From Ancylobacter sonchi (GTDB taxonomy: Bacteria; Pseudomonadota; Alphaproteobacteria; Rhizobiales; Xanthobacteraceae), in NCBI RefSeq assembly GCF_018390695.1, contig NZ_JAHBGF010000028.1:124001-188000 (forward strand): 64,000 bases of DNA, in the 5' to 3' direction. The notes below the pieces were generated by a model. It had not been told where the DNA came from. It saw only the letters and a list, made by a program, of their open reading frames with translations, and searched no databases. This document shows positions 8,755 to 17,306 of the stretch, one piece after another. The first letter of the stretch is position 1, and each line of letters starts with the position of its first letter. A program made the translations under genes and the position numbers.

Positions 8755-10208
8755 GCGCGTTCGTCGGCGACACTACCCTCCGCACGGCCGAATTCAGCTT
8801 CTGGCGGCGGCGCTCGCTGCGCTGGCAGGTGATGGCGGCGGTGATCGTCATCAATCTCTGTGCCGCGCTGGTCGCCTTCGTGGTGGTCATCCTCAACGCG
8901 CAGCGCGCGACGCGGCTGGAAATGCTCTCCTCGGTCGCCATCGCCGAGCGCCTGGTGCAGGAAACCGCCGAGCGGCTGGCGGAGACCGCCGGCGGCGCGG
9001 TCTCGCTGACCCAGCTGCCGCTGCACATCACCAGCCTGCGGCATGTGCGGATCCACATCGAGGATCCCGACGGCCGGGTCATCGCCGAGGCCCCCTCTCC
9101 GGTGGCCGCCCGCGACGGAGCGGACGACGAAGCCGAGGAGGTGCCGGGCTGGTTCACCGCCCTCGTCACCGTCGAGCCCACCGGGACGACGATACCCGTC
9201 GTCGAGAACGGCCAGACCATCGGCCGCGTGCGCATCAGCGGCGAAGCCTCCGACGAGATCGCCGAGGTCTGGCAGGACATGTCCGATCTCGCTCTGCTGG
9301 CGGCGGTGGTGAACATCGTCATTCTTGCCGCGCTGTTCGTCGTGCTCGGCCGGCTGCTCCAGCCGCTGCACGCACTGTCGGCCGGGCTGCACGAACTGGA
9401 GGAAGGTCGCTTCGAGCACCGCCTGCCCCTGCCGCGGGTGCGCGAGCTGGCGCGGATCGTCGAGCGGTTCAATGCGCTCGGCACGGCGCTGCGCATGGCG
9501 CGGCAGGACAATCTCCGCCTCAACGAGCGGCTGGTGCGGGTGCAAGACGACGAGCGGCGGCAGATCGCCGCCGACCTGCATGACGAGCTGGGGCCCTGCC
9601 TATTTGGCCTGAGGGCCAATCTGGAATCGATCGGCCGGCTGCTGGCGCGGCTCGACGCCGATCCCGCCGGCCGCATCGGCGAGCGCGTCGCCACCATGGG
9701 CGAGATCCTCGACCGGGTGCAGGAGGGCAATCGCGGCCTGCTGCGACGCATAAGGCCGATGGCGCTCGGCCATGTGCCGCTTTCGGCGGTGATCGCCGAA
9801 CTTCTCGCCGATTTCGAGCGGCACGCGCCGGACCGGCGGTTCGACCTCTCGCTCGACGGGGTGGCCGAGCACTATGCCGACAGCATCGAGATCACCGTCT
9901 ATCGCTGCGTGCAGGAGGCGGTGACCAATGCCCTGCGCCACGGGCAGGCCGGCCGGATCGCCGTCTCGCTGCGCGAGGAGGTGAACGGCGAGCGCCTGAG
10001 CCTCGCCGTCGAGGATGACGGCCTCGGCCTGCAACCCGGCAGCACGGCCGGCTTCGGGCTGATCGGCATCGAGGAGCGTATCGGCGCGCTTGGCGGCAGC
10101 TGGCAGCTGGTGCCGGTCGCGCCGCGCGGCATGCGCATCGAGATCGGACTGCCGGTCCGCGCGCCCGAAACCCTTCCGCCAAAACGAGAAAGAGCGAACG
10201 CCTCATGA
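8751..10208 (+). CDS. mxaY: MxaY, membrane sensor histidine kinase of methanol oxidation
   Basis: The 485-residue protein has a first membrane helix at about residues 25-48, a periplasmic sensor segment, a second helix at about 180-202, a HAMP linker, a HisKA_3 dimerisation domain with DLHDELG (phospho-accepting His277) and a C-terminal HATPase with EAVTNALRH and DDGLGL. This NarL-type kinase layout matches its partner, a LuxR-output regulator encoded next with an ATGA overlap. In Paracoccus the orthologous system activates methanol dehydrogenase genes. Confidence 0.88.
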   Translation: MSAFVGDTTLRTAEFSFWRRRSLRWQVMAAVIVINLCAALVAFVVVILNAQRATRLEMLSSVAIAERLVQETAERLAETAGGAVSLTQLPLHITSLRHVRIHIEDPDGRVIAEAPSPVAARDGADDEAEEVPGWFTALVTVEPTGTTIPVVENGQTIGRVRISGEASDEIAEVWQDMSDLALLAAVVNIVILAALFVVLGRLLQPLHALSAGLHELEEGRFEHRLPLPRVRELARIVERFNALGTALRMARQDNLRLNERLVRVQDDERRQIAADLHDELGPCLFGLRANLESIGRLLARLDADPAGRIGERVATMGEILDRVQEGNRGLLRRIRPMALGHVPLSAVIAELLADFERHAPDRRFDLSLDGVAEHYADSIEITVYRCVQEAVTNALRHGQAGRIAVSLREEVNGERLSLAVEDDGLGLQPGSTAGFGLIGIEERIGALGGSWQLVPVAPRGMRIEIGLPVRAPETLPPKRERANAS

Positions 10209-10867
10209 CCAGCGTCCTGGTGATCGACGACCATCCCATCGTGCTGCAGGGCTGCCGCTGCCTGCTTCAGGACTGGGGGGTCGAGCGGGTGCTGGAGGCC
10301 AGCACCATGCTGTCCGGCTACCGGCTGTTCCGCCGCGAGAAGCCGGACATGGTGATCGTCGACCTCGCGCTGAACGGCAACGGCCTCAGCGGGCTTTTGC
10401 TGGTGCGCCGGCTGCGGGCGCAGGACGGCCGCCTGCCCATTCTCGTGCTGTCGATGCATGGCGACCCGGTGATCGCCAGCCGGGCGCTGGAGGCCGGCGC
10501 TGACGGCTATGTGCAGAAGGACACCTCGTCGGGCGCGCTGTTCGAGGCGTTCGAGCGGGTGCGGCGCGGCCAGCCCTATATCAGCCACGAGCTCGCCATG
10601 CAGGTTGCGCTGCTCGGCGCGCGCCGGGATACCCCGCTCGGCGACGTCACCCCGCGCGAATTGCAGATGCTGGCGCTGCTGGCCGACGGGCGCGACTACA
10701 CCCAGATCGCCGACGAGCTGGGGGTCAGCTACAAGACGGTGGCCAATACCTGCTCGCAGCTCAAGACCAAGCTCGGCGCGGCCTCGCTGCCGGAGCTGGT
10801 GCGGCGGGCGATCCAGTATGTGTCGACGTCGCCGGGCATGACGGGACGTTCGGGGCGCGGCAACTAA
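10205..10867 (+). CDS. mxaX: MxaX, NarL-type response regulator
   Basis: The 220-residue protein has a receiver domain with the acidic pocket DDH, phospho-acceptor Asp53 (VIVDLAL) and the conserved Lys in YVQKDTS, followed by a LuxR helix-turn-helix (TPRELQMLALLADGRDYTQ). It is the cognate regulator of MxaY and the likely activator of mxaFJGI across the divergent control region. A degraded copy of its DNA-binding domain lies at 17029-17162. 113 bp without a clear terminator hairpin separate it from the convergent efflux operon. Confidence 0.88.
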   Translation: MTSVLVIDDHPIVLQGCRCLLQDWGVERVLEASTMLSGYRLFRREKPDMVIVDLALNGNGLSGLLLVRRLRAQDGRLPILVLSMHGDPVIASRALEAGADGYVQKDTSSGALFEAFERVRRGQPYISHELAMQVALLGARRDTPLGDVTPRELQMLALLADGRDYTQIADELGVSYKTVANTCSQLKTKLGAASLPELVRRAIQYVSTSPGMTGRSGRGN

Positions 10868-10980
10868 CCCCGCACGATGGCGAGCGAGCGGATCTCGGAT
10901 GCTTCCGACCATATGGCCGTGCGCGGTCCGCCGGCCTCCGGTCCGTCTCTGTCGGTCTCGACGCCTGTCGGCCCAAGTGC

Positions 10981-12498
10981 CTAGGGAACGGCATCGCGCG
11001 AGGTCATGGCGCCGACCACGAAGGCGAGGTTGGCCGCGCCGATCAGCGCGGCAGCATGGGCGTCGGCCTGCGCCTGCCGCGCATCGAGCAGCCCGGAATC
11101 GGCAGCGGTCGCCACCGTCACCGTGCCGACGCCGTTGCGATAGGCCTCCAGCGCGGCGTCATAGGTGATGGACGCGGCCGAGGCGAGCGCGGTGGCCGCC
11201 CGATAGGATTCGAGCGCGGTGCGCAGCGCGTTGTTGGCCGCGACGATCTCGGTCACGGTCAGCGTCTGGGTGCGCTGGAAGGTACTCTCTGCCGCCGCCG
11301 CCCGCGATTGCGCCTGCTTGAGCTGGGCGGCGCGCAGGCCGGCGTCGTAGAGCGGCACCGTGGCGCCGATCAGCACGCCCGATCCGGTCGCCTGCTGGCC
11401 GATGGTCGGCAGGCCGGTGGCGTTGAAGTTTCCCTGCCCGGTGGCAACCGCGCCGGAGATGAACACCTTGGGCAGGTATTCGGCCTCCGCCGCCTTGATG
11501 CCGGCCCGGCTCGCCTGCATCGCCGAATAGCTGGCGACGACATCCGGTCGCTGCGACAAGGCGAGCTTGATCATCTGGTCGAGCGGCACGTTGCCGGCAT
11601 CCGGCAGGCGGCGCTTTCCATCGTCGCCGACATGGATGCGCAGCGTGGCGTTGACGCCCATCGCGGCGATCAGCACCTGATAGGCGTCGCGCTCCTGCCC
11701 CTCCGCCTGCACGCGCCGCAGCTCCGACTGGGCGACCTGCTGGCGCGCCTGCGCTACCTCCACCGTGGTGGCGAGGCCGTGGCCGAGCCGCTCCTCGGCG
11801 GCGCTGCGAATGGCGAGGCTGTTGCGCAGCGTGTCGCGGGCGATGCGCGCGTTCGTCACCGCCGCGCCATAGCTGTAATAGCTGCGCGTGACGTCGAAGA
11901 TCAGCTTCTGGTGCTCGCCATTGAACAGCACATTGGCGGCGACCGCCCCCTGCTTGGCGGCATCGGCGACGGCGGCACGCTGGCCAAAGTCGAACACCAG
12001 CCATTGCAACGCGACGGCGGAGGACACGCCCTCCGCCGTGGTCTCGAAATAGCGCTGGGTGCCGACCGGGATCGGCAGGGGCTGCTCGACGCTTTGCCGA
12101 CCGCCGATGACGCTGGCGGTGATCAGCGGCAGGTAGGTTGCCTCGACCATGCCGACCGCCAGTGCCGTCTCGCGCGCCCGCTCCCAAGCCGCGCGGGTCG
12201 ACGGGTTGTTGCGCTGGGCGATGTCGATGAGCTCCGGCAGCCGGTAGGTGCGCTTGGGATCGAGCTCGGTCGAGGACGGCAGCACGGCAAGCGCGGGATT
12301 GGCCGGCACGCGGAAGTCCGGCGCGCCGGTCGACGTCGCCGGAGGCGGGGGCGCAGGCTCGCCTTGCGCGCTCCACACGCCATCTTCGTTGCCGTTCGGC
12401 GCCCATGGTGTGTCGGCGCTGCGCGACGCCATGTGGGCGGCGTTCGGCGCGCAGGCGGCGACGCCGAGCAAGGCGCCGATCAGTAGCAGGCGCCTCAT
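10981..12498 (-). CDS. TolC/NodT-family outer-membrane efflux lipoprotein
   Basis: The 505-residue product starts with a lipoprotein signal peptide (LGVAAC) and contains two repeats of the outer-membrane efflux helical-barrel fold, with long coiled-coil helices rich in Ala, Arg and Glu. It should form the outer-membrane duct of a tripartite pump with the HlyD-type and FUSC-type proteins encoded just upstream. Its ATG overlaps the stop of the FUSC gene (ATGA), showing one operon of four genes. The substrate is not readable from sequence; fusaric or p-hydroxybenzoic acid-like compounds are typical of this pump class. Confidence 0.88.
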   Translation of the reverse strand: MRRLLLIGALLGVAACAPNAAHMASRSADTPWAPNGNEDGVWSAQGEPAPPPPATSTGAPDFRVPANPALAVLPSSTELDPKRTYRLPELIDIAQRNNPSTRAAWERARETALAVGMVEATYLPLITASVIGGRQSVEQPLPIPVGTQRYFETTAEGVSSAVALQWLVFDFGQRAAVADAAKQGAVAANVLFNGEHQKLIFDVTRSYYSYGAAVTNARIARDTLRNSLAIRSAAEERLGHGLATTVEVAQARQQVAQSELRRVQAEGQERDAYQVLIAAMGVNATLRIHVGDDGKRRLPDAGNVPLDQMIKLALSQRPDVVASYSAMQASRAGIKAAEAEYLPKVFISGAVATGQGNFNATGLPTIGQQATGSGVLIGATVPLYDAGLRAAQLKQAQSRAAAAESTFQRTQTLTVTEIVAANNALRTALESYRAATALASAASITYDAALEAYRNGVGTVTVATAADSGLLDARQAQADAHAAALIGAANLAFVVGAMTSRDAVP

Positions 12499-14306
12499 GT
12501 CGTCACCGTCGCATCGAGACGGGCGAGCGACGTCTCCACGGCGGTGGCCGGGACTCGGGCGAGATAGACGTCGCGGACGAGCTGGCCGATCTCCGCCGTC
12601 GTCTCGCGCAGCATGGCCTCGACCTGAGGTGCGGCGCGTATCGCCGGCGGTTCGAAGGGGACGAGCGCCACCAGCTCGGCCGCCTTGCCGATCTCGCTGC
12701 CGACCAGGGCGGCATCCTGCACGGCGTGCGGGCGCAGCTCCGGGGCGAGAGCGGCGATGCGCTTCACGCCGGCAAGCGCGGCCTTGAGATGCGCGCGCAC
12801 GGCGCTCTCGATCGACATCGGCCAGAGATGGGTGAAGATGAGGTAGATGACGACATTGCCGAGCAGGATGCCGACCACCCGGTCCCAGGCGGTATCGAGC
12901 GACGTGGTCGGTCCGAAGCCCTGGATCACGGTGAGAAGGAAGGCGAGCGCAACCTGCACCCCGCCATAGGCGATGCGCTCCGGCCCGGTCGAGACCCAGG
13001 CGCCGACCAGCACGCCGGCGAACACCAGCACCATCAGCCCGCCGACCGTCTCCAGCTGCGGCATGACGAACAGGATCGCCGCCATCCCCATCGCGGCGCC
13101 GATGAGGCAGCCGAGGATGCGCAGGCCGAGCTTGTGCACGGTCTCGCCGGTGGTGCCGAGCGCGGCGACGTAGCAGGTGATCATCGCCGTGTGGATGCCC
13201 GACCAGTCGAGCCCGGTATAGATCAGATAGCAGATCACCGCCGCGGCGGTGGTCTTCAGCGCGAAGCGCTGATAGGCGGGATTGGAGAAGGCGTCCGGGA
13301 AGAAGAACGGCGCCTTCGGTGCCGCGACGACCTCGCCCTCCGGCGCGCCGGCAATGATCGCCAGCGCGGCGAAAGCCTCGCGCTCGGCGGCGCCGGCCGC
13401 CATGTCCGGGGCCGGCGGCATCGGTGGCTGCTCGCCGGCGTCGAGCGCGGCAATGGTGGCGTGCAGCGCGGTCCGCATGTCCGTCCGCCGCGCCGGATCG
13501 AGATCGTCGGGCAGGCCGGAGGTCGCCAGCATCAGCCGGTAGGACGCCCGTACGTCGCGGGCGATCTGCGCGGCGTTCTCGCGCCGCACGAGGTTCAGCA
13601 GCCCGACGAAACCGGCCTGCTTCTCCAGGGCCGCGTTGTCGGCGTGCAGGAGTTCGGCCAGCGCCTCGTGGCGCGCCGGGGCGCCGCCGTCGATGGCATC
13701 GGCGCAGGTCTCCAGCCGCTCGCGCAGGGTGGCGCGCAGCAGGCGCACCGGCGACAGGCCGAGCACGAGGTTGAACGCGATCATCCACGCCATCGGCATC
13801 ATCGCCATATAGGCGGCGTAGCGCAGGCCGAAAGTCACGGCATCGGCGACCGGCGCCATGTTCACCAGCGTCAGCAGGAAGGCGAACACCAGCCCGATCA
13901 CCCCGCCGATCTCGCCGAGCTGGCTCGCCGCACCGATGAACAGGAAGACGAACGACACCAGCGCGATGGCCAGCAAGCGCAGCAGCGGCGTCTCCACCGT
14001 CGCATTGATGATGGGGATCAGGGCGAGGACGACGAGCGCCACAAGCACGATGAGGCCGATGGCGGTGCCGATGTTCTGCACCGCATCCGGTTTCATCAGG
14101 AAGATGATGAGATAACAGCTGATCGCCGCTTCCGGTGTCTGGAACAGCATCGCCGTGGCGGAGACCAGCGCGCACAGAAGCGCGATGCGCCATGTCAGCG
14201 CCGCGCGGCCGGGAAACGGCGCCAGATCGCCAATGGCCTGCGAGAGCAGCGAGCGCGGCGCCGGCAATGGCCGATCTGGCGCCTCCGAGGCGCCTGCCAT
14301 CGCCAT
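12495..14306 (-). CDS. FUSC-family inner-membrane aromatic-acid exporter
   Basis: The 603-residue protein has two blocks of about six transmembrane helices (roughly residues 25-190 and 330-480), each followed by a cytoplasmic helical domain, as in AaeB and the fusaric acid resistance family. It is the inner-membrane energised component of the efflux pump. The start at 14306 overlaps the hlyD stop; a longer upstream frame is antisense-like and is not used. It lies between the periplasmic adaptor and the outer-membrane factor genes. Confidence 0.88.
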   Translation of the reverse strand: MAMAGASEAPDRPLPAPRSLLSQAIGDLAPFPGRAALTWRIALLCALVSATAMLFQTPEAAISCYLIIFLMKPDAVQNIGTAIGLIVLVALVVLALIPIINATVETPLLRLLAIALVSFVFLFIGAASQLGEIGGVIGLVFAFLLTLVNMAPVADAVTFGLRYAAYMAMMPMAWMIAFNLVLGLSPVRLLRATLRERLETCADAIDGGAPARHEALAELLHADNAALEKQAGFVGLLNLVRRENAAQIARDVRASYRLMLATSGLPDDLDPARRTDMRTALHATIAALDAGEQPPMPPAPDMAAGAAEREAFAALAIIAGAPEGEVVAAPKAPFFFPDAFSNPAYQRFALKTTAAAVICYLIYTGLDWSGIHTAMITCYVAALGTTGETVHKLGLRILGCLIGAAMGMAAILFVMPQLETVGGLMVLVFAGVLVGAWVSTGPERIAYGGVQVALAFLLTVIQGFGPTTSLDTAWDRVVGILLGNVVIYLIFTHLWPMSIESAVRAHLKAALAGVKRIAALAPELRPHAVQDAALVGSEIGKAAELVALVPFEPPAIRAAPQVEAMLRETTAEIGQLVRDVYLARVPATAVETSLARLDATVTT

Positions 14307-15355
14307 CAGCAGCGCTCGCCATGGTGCACGATGGCGACCGCCGAGGCGCCGATGCGCATGAGGTCTTCGGGCGGATCGATCAGCCGGATGCGCACCGGGA
14401 AGCGCTGCTGGATGCGCACCCAGTTCAGCGATTTCGGCACGTAGGGGAGGGCGCGCGGCAGGTTGAGGACGTCCTCGGAGATGACGCCCCAGCTGATGCC
14501 CTGCACCGTGCCGGCGATGGAGACGGAACGGTCCGCCAATGCAAAGACGCGGGCGCAATCGCCCACGGCGATGGCGGGCAGCTCGGTCTCGCGGAAGGAG
14601 GCGGAGGCGTACCAGTTGCTGGTGTCGATCAGCGTGAACACCGACTGGCCGGGGGCGACGATCTGCCCGGTGGTCGTGGTGAGCCCGACCACGCGGCCGT
14701 CATGCGGCGCCCGCACCTCGGTATTGGCGAGGCTGCGTTCGGCGATGGCCAGCGCGGCGCGCCGCGCCTCCACCAGTGCCTCGGAGGCATCGAGCGTGCT
14801 GACGAGGCTGTCCGCCGCCTCCGCCTGCTTCACCGCCTGCGCGAGGCTGGTGCGGGCGTCGTCGCGGGCGGTGCGGGCGTCGTCGACCTGCTGCGCGGTG
14901 ACGTAGCCCTTGGGCAGCAGCGGCGTCAGCCGGGCCAATGTCTGCTCGGCCAGCGCCAGATTGGTGCGGGCGCGGTTGATCTGCTCGCCGGCGATGGCGG
15001 CATTGGACTGCTCGGCCGCGATGGTGCGGCGCTGCCCGTCGCGGGTCGCCTCGGCGATCTTCAGATCGGCGCGCGCCTGATCGGCGGCGAGGCGATAGGG
15101 CTCGGGATCGACGGTGAAAAGCAGGTCGCCTTTCGCCACCTTCTGGTTTTCGGCGACCGCCAGCGTGACGATGCGCCCGGGCACGGTCGAGGCGATGTTC
15201 ACGATGTTGGCGGTAAGGACGGCGTCCTCCGACAGCGGCCGGTCTTCCGCCATGTCCAGATAGCGCCAGCCGGCGAAGACGGCGCCGACGATGATCAGCG
15301 CGGCGACGCTCGACCCGAAAAGGCTGCGGCGATGGGAATAGGCGGAGGCTGCCAT
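14306..15355 (-). CDS. HlyD/EmrA-family periplasmic adaptor (membrane fusion protein)
   Basis: The 349-residue protein has one N-terminal membrane anchor (residues 12-30), a lipoyl/barrel-sandwich domain opening with ADIVNIASTVPGRIVTLAVAENQKV and split by a long coiled-coil hairpin (residues 85-200), and a C-terminal beta-barrel. It bridges the FUSC exporter and the TolC-type duct. Three bases separate it from the upstream small gene and its stop overlaps the next start, supporting one operon. Confidence 0.9.
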   Translation of the reverse strand: MAASAYSHRRSLFGSSVAALIIVGAVFAGWRYLDMAEDRPLSEDAVLTANIVNIASTVPGRIVTLAVAENQKVAKGDLLFTVDPEPYRLAADQARADLKIAEATRDGQRRTIAAEQSNAAIAGEQINRARTNLALAEQTLARLTPLLPKGYVTAQQVDDARTARDDARTSLAQAVKQAEAADSLVSTLDASEALVEARRAALAIAERSLANTEVRAPHDGRVVGLTTTTGQIVAPGQSVFTLIDTSNWYASASFRETELPAIAVGDCARVFALADRSVSIAGTVQGISWGVISEDVLNLPRALPYVPKSLNWVRIQQRFPVRIRLIDPPEDLMRIGASAVAIVHHGERC

Positions 15356-15358
15356 CGC

Positions 15359-15661
15359 TCAGCGCCCGTACACGGTAAGGGCGAGCAGGAAGCCGATGGC
15401 GGCGGCGAGGCTCGCATAGACGGCGAGCCGCCAGGGCAGCACGTCGTCGAGGCCGATGCGGATGAACAGCCCGCGCAACACCACCGCCCCGATCACGCCG
15501 GCGGCGGTGCAGACCAGCCAGGACGGGAAATAGGCGCCGAACAGCGGCACCGACGGCGCCAGCCGGGCATCGCACCCGCCAAGCATCAGGGCGCCAAGCA
15601 CCAGGCACGCCGGCGCGATTACGCCGGCAAGACGATCCCATTCAACGCGTCGCAGCGGCAT
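15359..15661 (-). CDS. YtcA-like small membrane lipoprotein, first gene of the efflux operon
   Basis: The 100-residue product has a lipobox-like LGALMLGGC, then two transmembrane helices (about residues 45-62 and 78-97). Small YtcA-family proteins of this form often head AaeAB/FUSC efflux operons. Its function is not known; its close spacing (3 bp) to the adaptor gene suggests a role in pump assembly. No regulator gene is adjacent. Confidence 0.7.
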   Translation of the reverse strand: MPLRRVEWDRLAGVIAPACLVLGALMLGGCDARLAPSVPLFGAYFPSWLVCTAAGVIGAVVLRGLFIRIGLDDVLPWRLAVYASLAAAIGFLLALTVYGR

Positions 15662-15773
15662 TCGTCGCGTCGGCCCCCGCCTGTACCTTTCAGTGTGTTA
15701 ACAGTCGCGACCGGGCAAACCAAGCCGGCGGCCGCGCCTTCCCACAAGCCACCCGGCGGCGGCGCGGAAGGTG

Positions 15774-16889
15774 TCACGCGGCGGCAACGGCCTTGAGCGT
15801 TTCGCTGGCGTCGGTCGCGCCGCCATTGAGCGCCTTCAGCGGCAGCACCTTCGGTACGGCGAGGGAGGCCAGCGCCCCGATATCGAAGCTGGTGAAGTTC
15901 AGGCTCTGGTAGTCGCGGATGAAGAACAGCTTACGGTCGAGGTCCGACAGGCTGGTCCAGGAGGTGAACTCGGTCGCGTAGGTGACGCCCTTTTCCGGCT
16001 CCAGACCGGCGACTTCCATATGGCCGCCCCCGGCGTTCGGGTAGTCGATGCTGACGCCACGGGCGCGGTCGAAATTGTTCATCACATGCGCCAGCGTGCG
16101 CACGGCAATATCGGGCGTGGCCGCCTTCTCAGTGAAGTGCGCGAAAAACGCGGCGCGGACGAAGCGGCCCACCGACGTGTTGGAGGCCGGCAGCGCGGCG
16201 GTGGCGATGCCCGAATCCGGCTGCATCGCCCGGTAGCCGCCGAAGCTCGCCACCGGCGCGTCGACATTGGTGAGGTGGGTGTAGTTGTTCAGGTTCGTCA
16301 GGTGCCAGGGGAACTCCGGCCCGTTGGTCATCACCCCGACCGGATTGTCGTAGACCGACATCTCGCCGCGGTTGAACTCGATGACCACGGCCGCGCCGGT
16401 GGCGTCGTGCACCACATAGTGGAACGGCGATTCCACGCCGCCGAGAATGGCGAGCGGCTGCAGGAGAATCGGCTGCCCGGCCAGCGCCGTCTTGACCTCG
16501 GCGACGGTGGCGAACTGCCCGAGGATCCAGGCGCCGAGATCGGAGGCGGACAGCACGGCCTGCGTGGCGGCGAGCGCCCGCTGCGTCCCGGCGGCGGCCG
16601 GATAGGACAGCAGGCTGAAGGTCAGGCCCTTGTCGTTGAGGCCTTCCAGCACCTTGAAGTCGTCGATGCCGAGCGGCGCCTCGGCGGTGGGCACGCGGCA
16701 CGGCATGGTGACGGTGAGCATGCCGTAGCGGGCACGGAATTCGAGCGGCGCATGTCCCGCGATTTCGGATCGGGCCGGGAAACCGGCCGGGAACCAGACG
16801 ATCTGGTAGGGCAGGTCGATGGTCAATTCGAGCGTCCGCCCGAAATAGACCTTACCCGCGCCGTCGCGGTAGCTCAGGGATGTGCACAT
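15774..16889 (-). CDS. Choloylglycine hydrolase-family linear amide hydrolase (Ntn-hydrolase)
   Basis: The 371-residue protein starts Met-Cys-Thr-Ser, placing the nucleophile at Cys2 after Met removal, as required in penicillin V acylase and bile-salt hydrolase relatives. Supporting motifs are YFGRTLEL near residue 15, the NGPEFPWHLTNLNNY segment and a conserved Asn/Arg near the C-terminus. There is no signal peptide visible. In environmental alphaproteobacteria such enzymes may cleave N-acyl homoserine lactones or penicillin-type amides; the true substrate cannot be told here. It stands alone, convergent with nothing and 110 bp from the efflux operon. Confidence 0.85.
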   Translation of the reverse strand: MCTSLSYRDGAGKVYFGRTLELTIDLPYQIVWFPAGFPARSEIAGHAPLEFRARYGMLTVTMPCRVPTAEAPLGIDDFKVLEGLNDKGLTFSLLSYPAAAGTQRALAATQAVLSASDLGAWILGQFATVAEVKTALAGQPILLQPLAILGGVESPFHYVVHDATGAAVVIEFNRGEMSVYDNPVGVMTNGPEFPWHLTNLNNYTHLTNVDAPVASFGGYRAMQPDSGIATAALPASNTSVGRFVRAAFFAHFTEKAATPDIAVRTLAHVMNNFDRARGVSIDYPNAGGGHMEVAGLEPEKGVTYATEFTSWTSLSDLDRKLFFIRDYQSLNFTSFDIGALASLAVPKVLPLKALNGGATDASETLKAVAAA

Positions 16890-17028
16890 GTCGTCGCTGT
16901 CGCCTGCGGTGAGCCTGGAACGGAAAGTCGTCGTCAGCCTTTACGCGATCGTCGAGGCTGCTGCCAAGCGCTACCGCCGCATGGAAGTGGGGCCTGCCAA
17001 CGAGCCGCACTCCAGCGCCATCCGGCGT

Positions 17029-17162
17029 GACGGACGAGCGCTGCGACACGCAGATCGCCGGTGAGGTCGGGCTGAGCGGCCAGATGGCGGCGATACCGGC
17101 TCGCAGCTCAGGACCAGGCTCGGCGCGGCCCTGCTGCCGGAGCTGGCGCGGCGGGCGATCCA
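17029..17162 (+). pseudogene. Decayed fragment of an mxaX-like LuxR DNA-binding domain
   Basis: The stretch 17101-17162 matches mxaX 10754-10815 at about 57 of 62 bases by eye and would encode SQLRTRLGAALLPELARRAI, against SQLKTKLGAASLPELVRRAI in MxaX. The preceding 70 bases (17029-17100) also align (TQIAGEVG against TQIADELG) but in a different frame, so a frameshift separates the halves. No receiver domain is present. It is a remnant of a second mxaX-type regulator gene in the gap between the Ntn-hydrolase and the GGDEF gene; the rest of that 417-bp gap shows nothing recognisable. Confidence 0.7.
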
Positions 17163-17306
17163 TCCGACCTCACGCGCGATCCTCGGTCGGAGCGGTTCCC
17201 GATCCTTCAGCCCCGCTGCCGGCGACCGGCGCGATCGGCGCACGGTATCGGCTTCCGCCCTGCTCGTGCATGCGCTAAGCCTGTCGGACAGGCTGGATCG
17301 AGAGCC

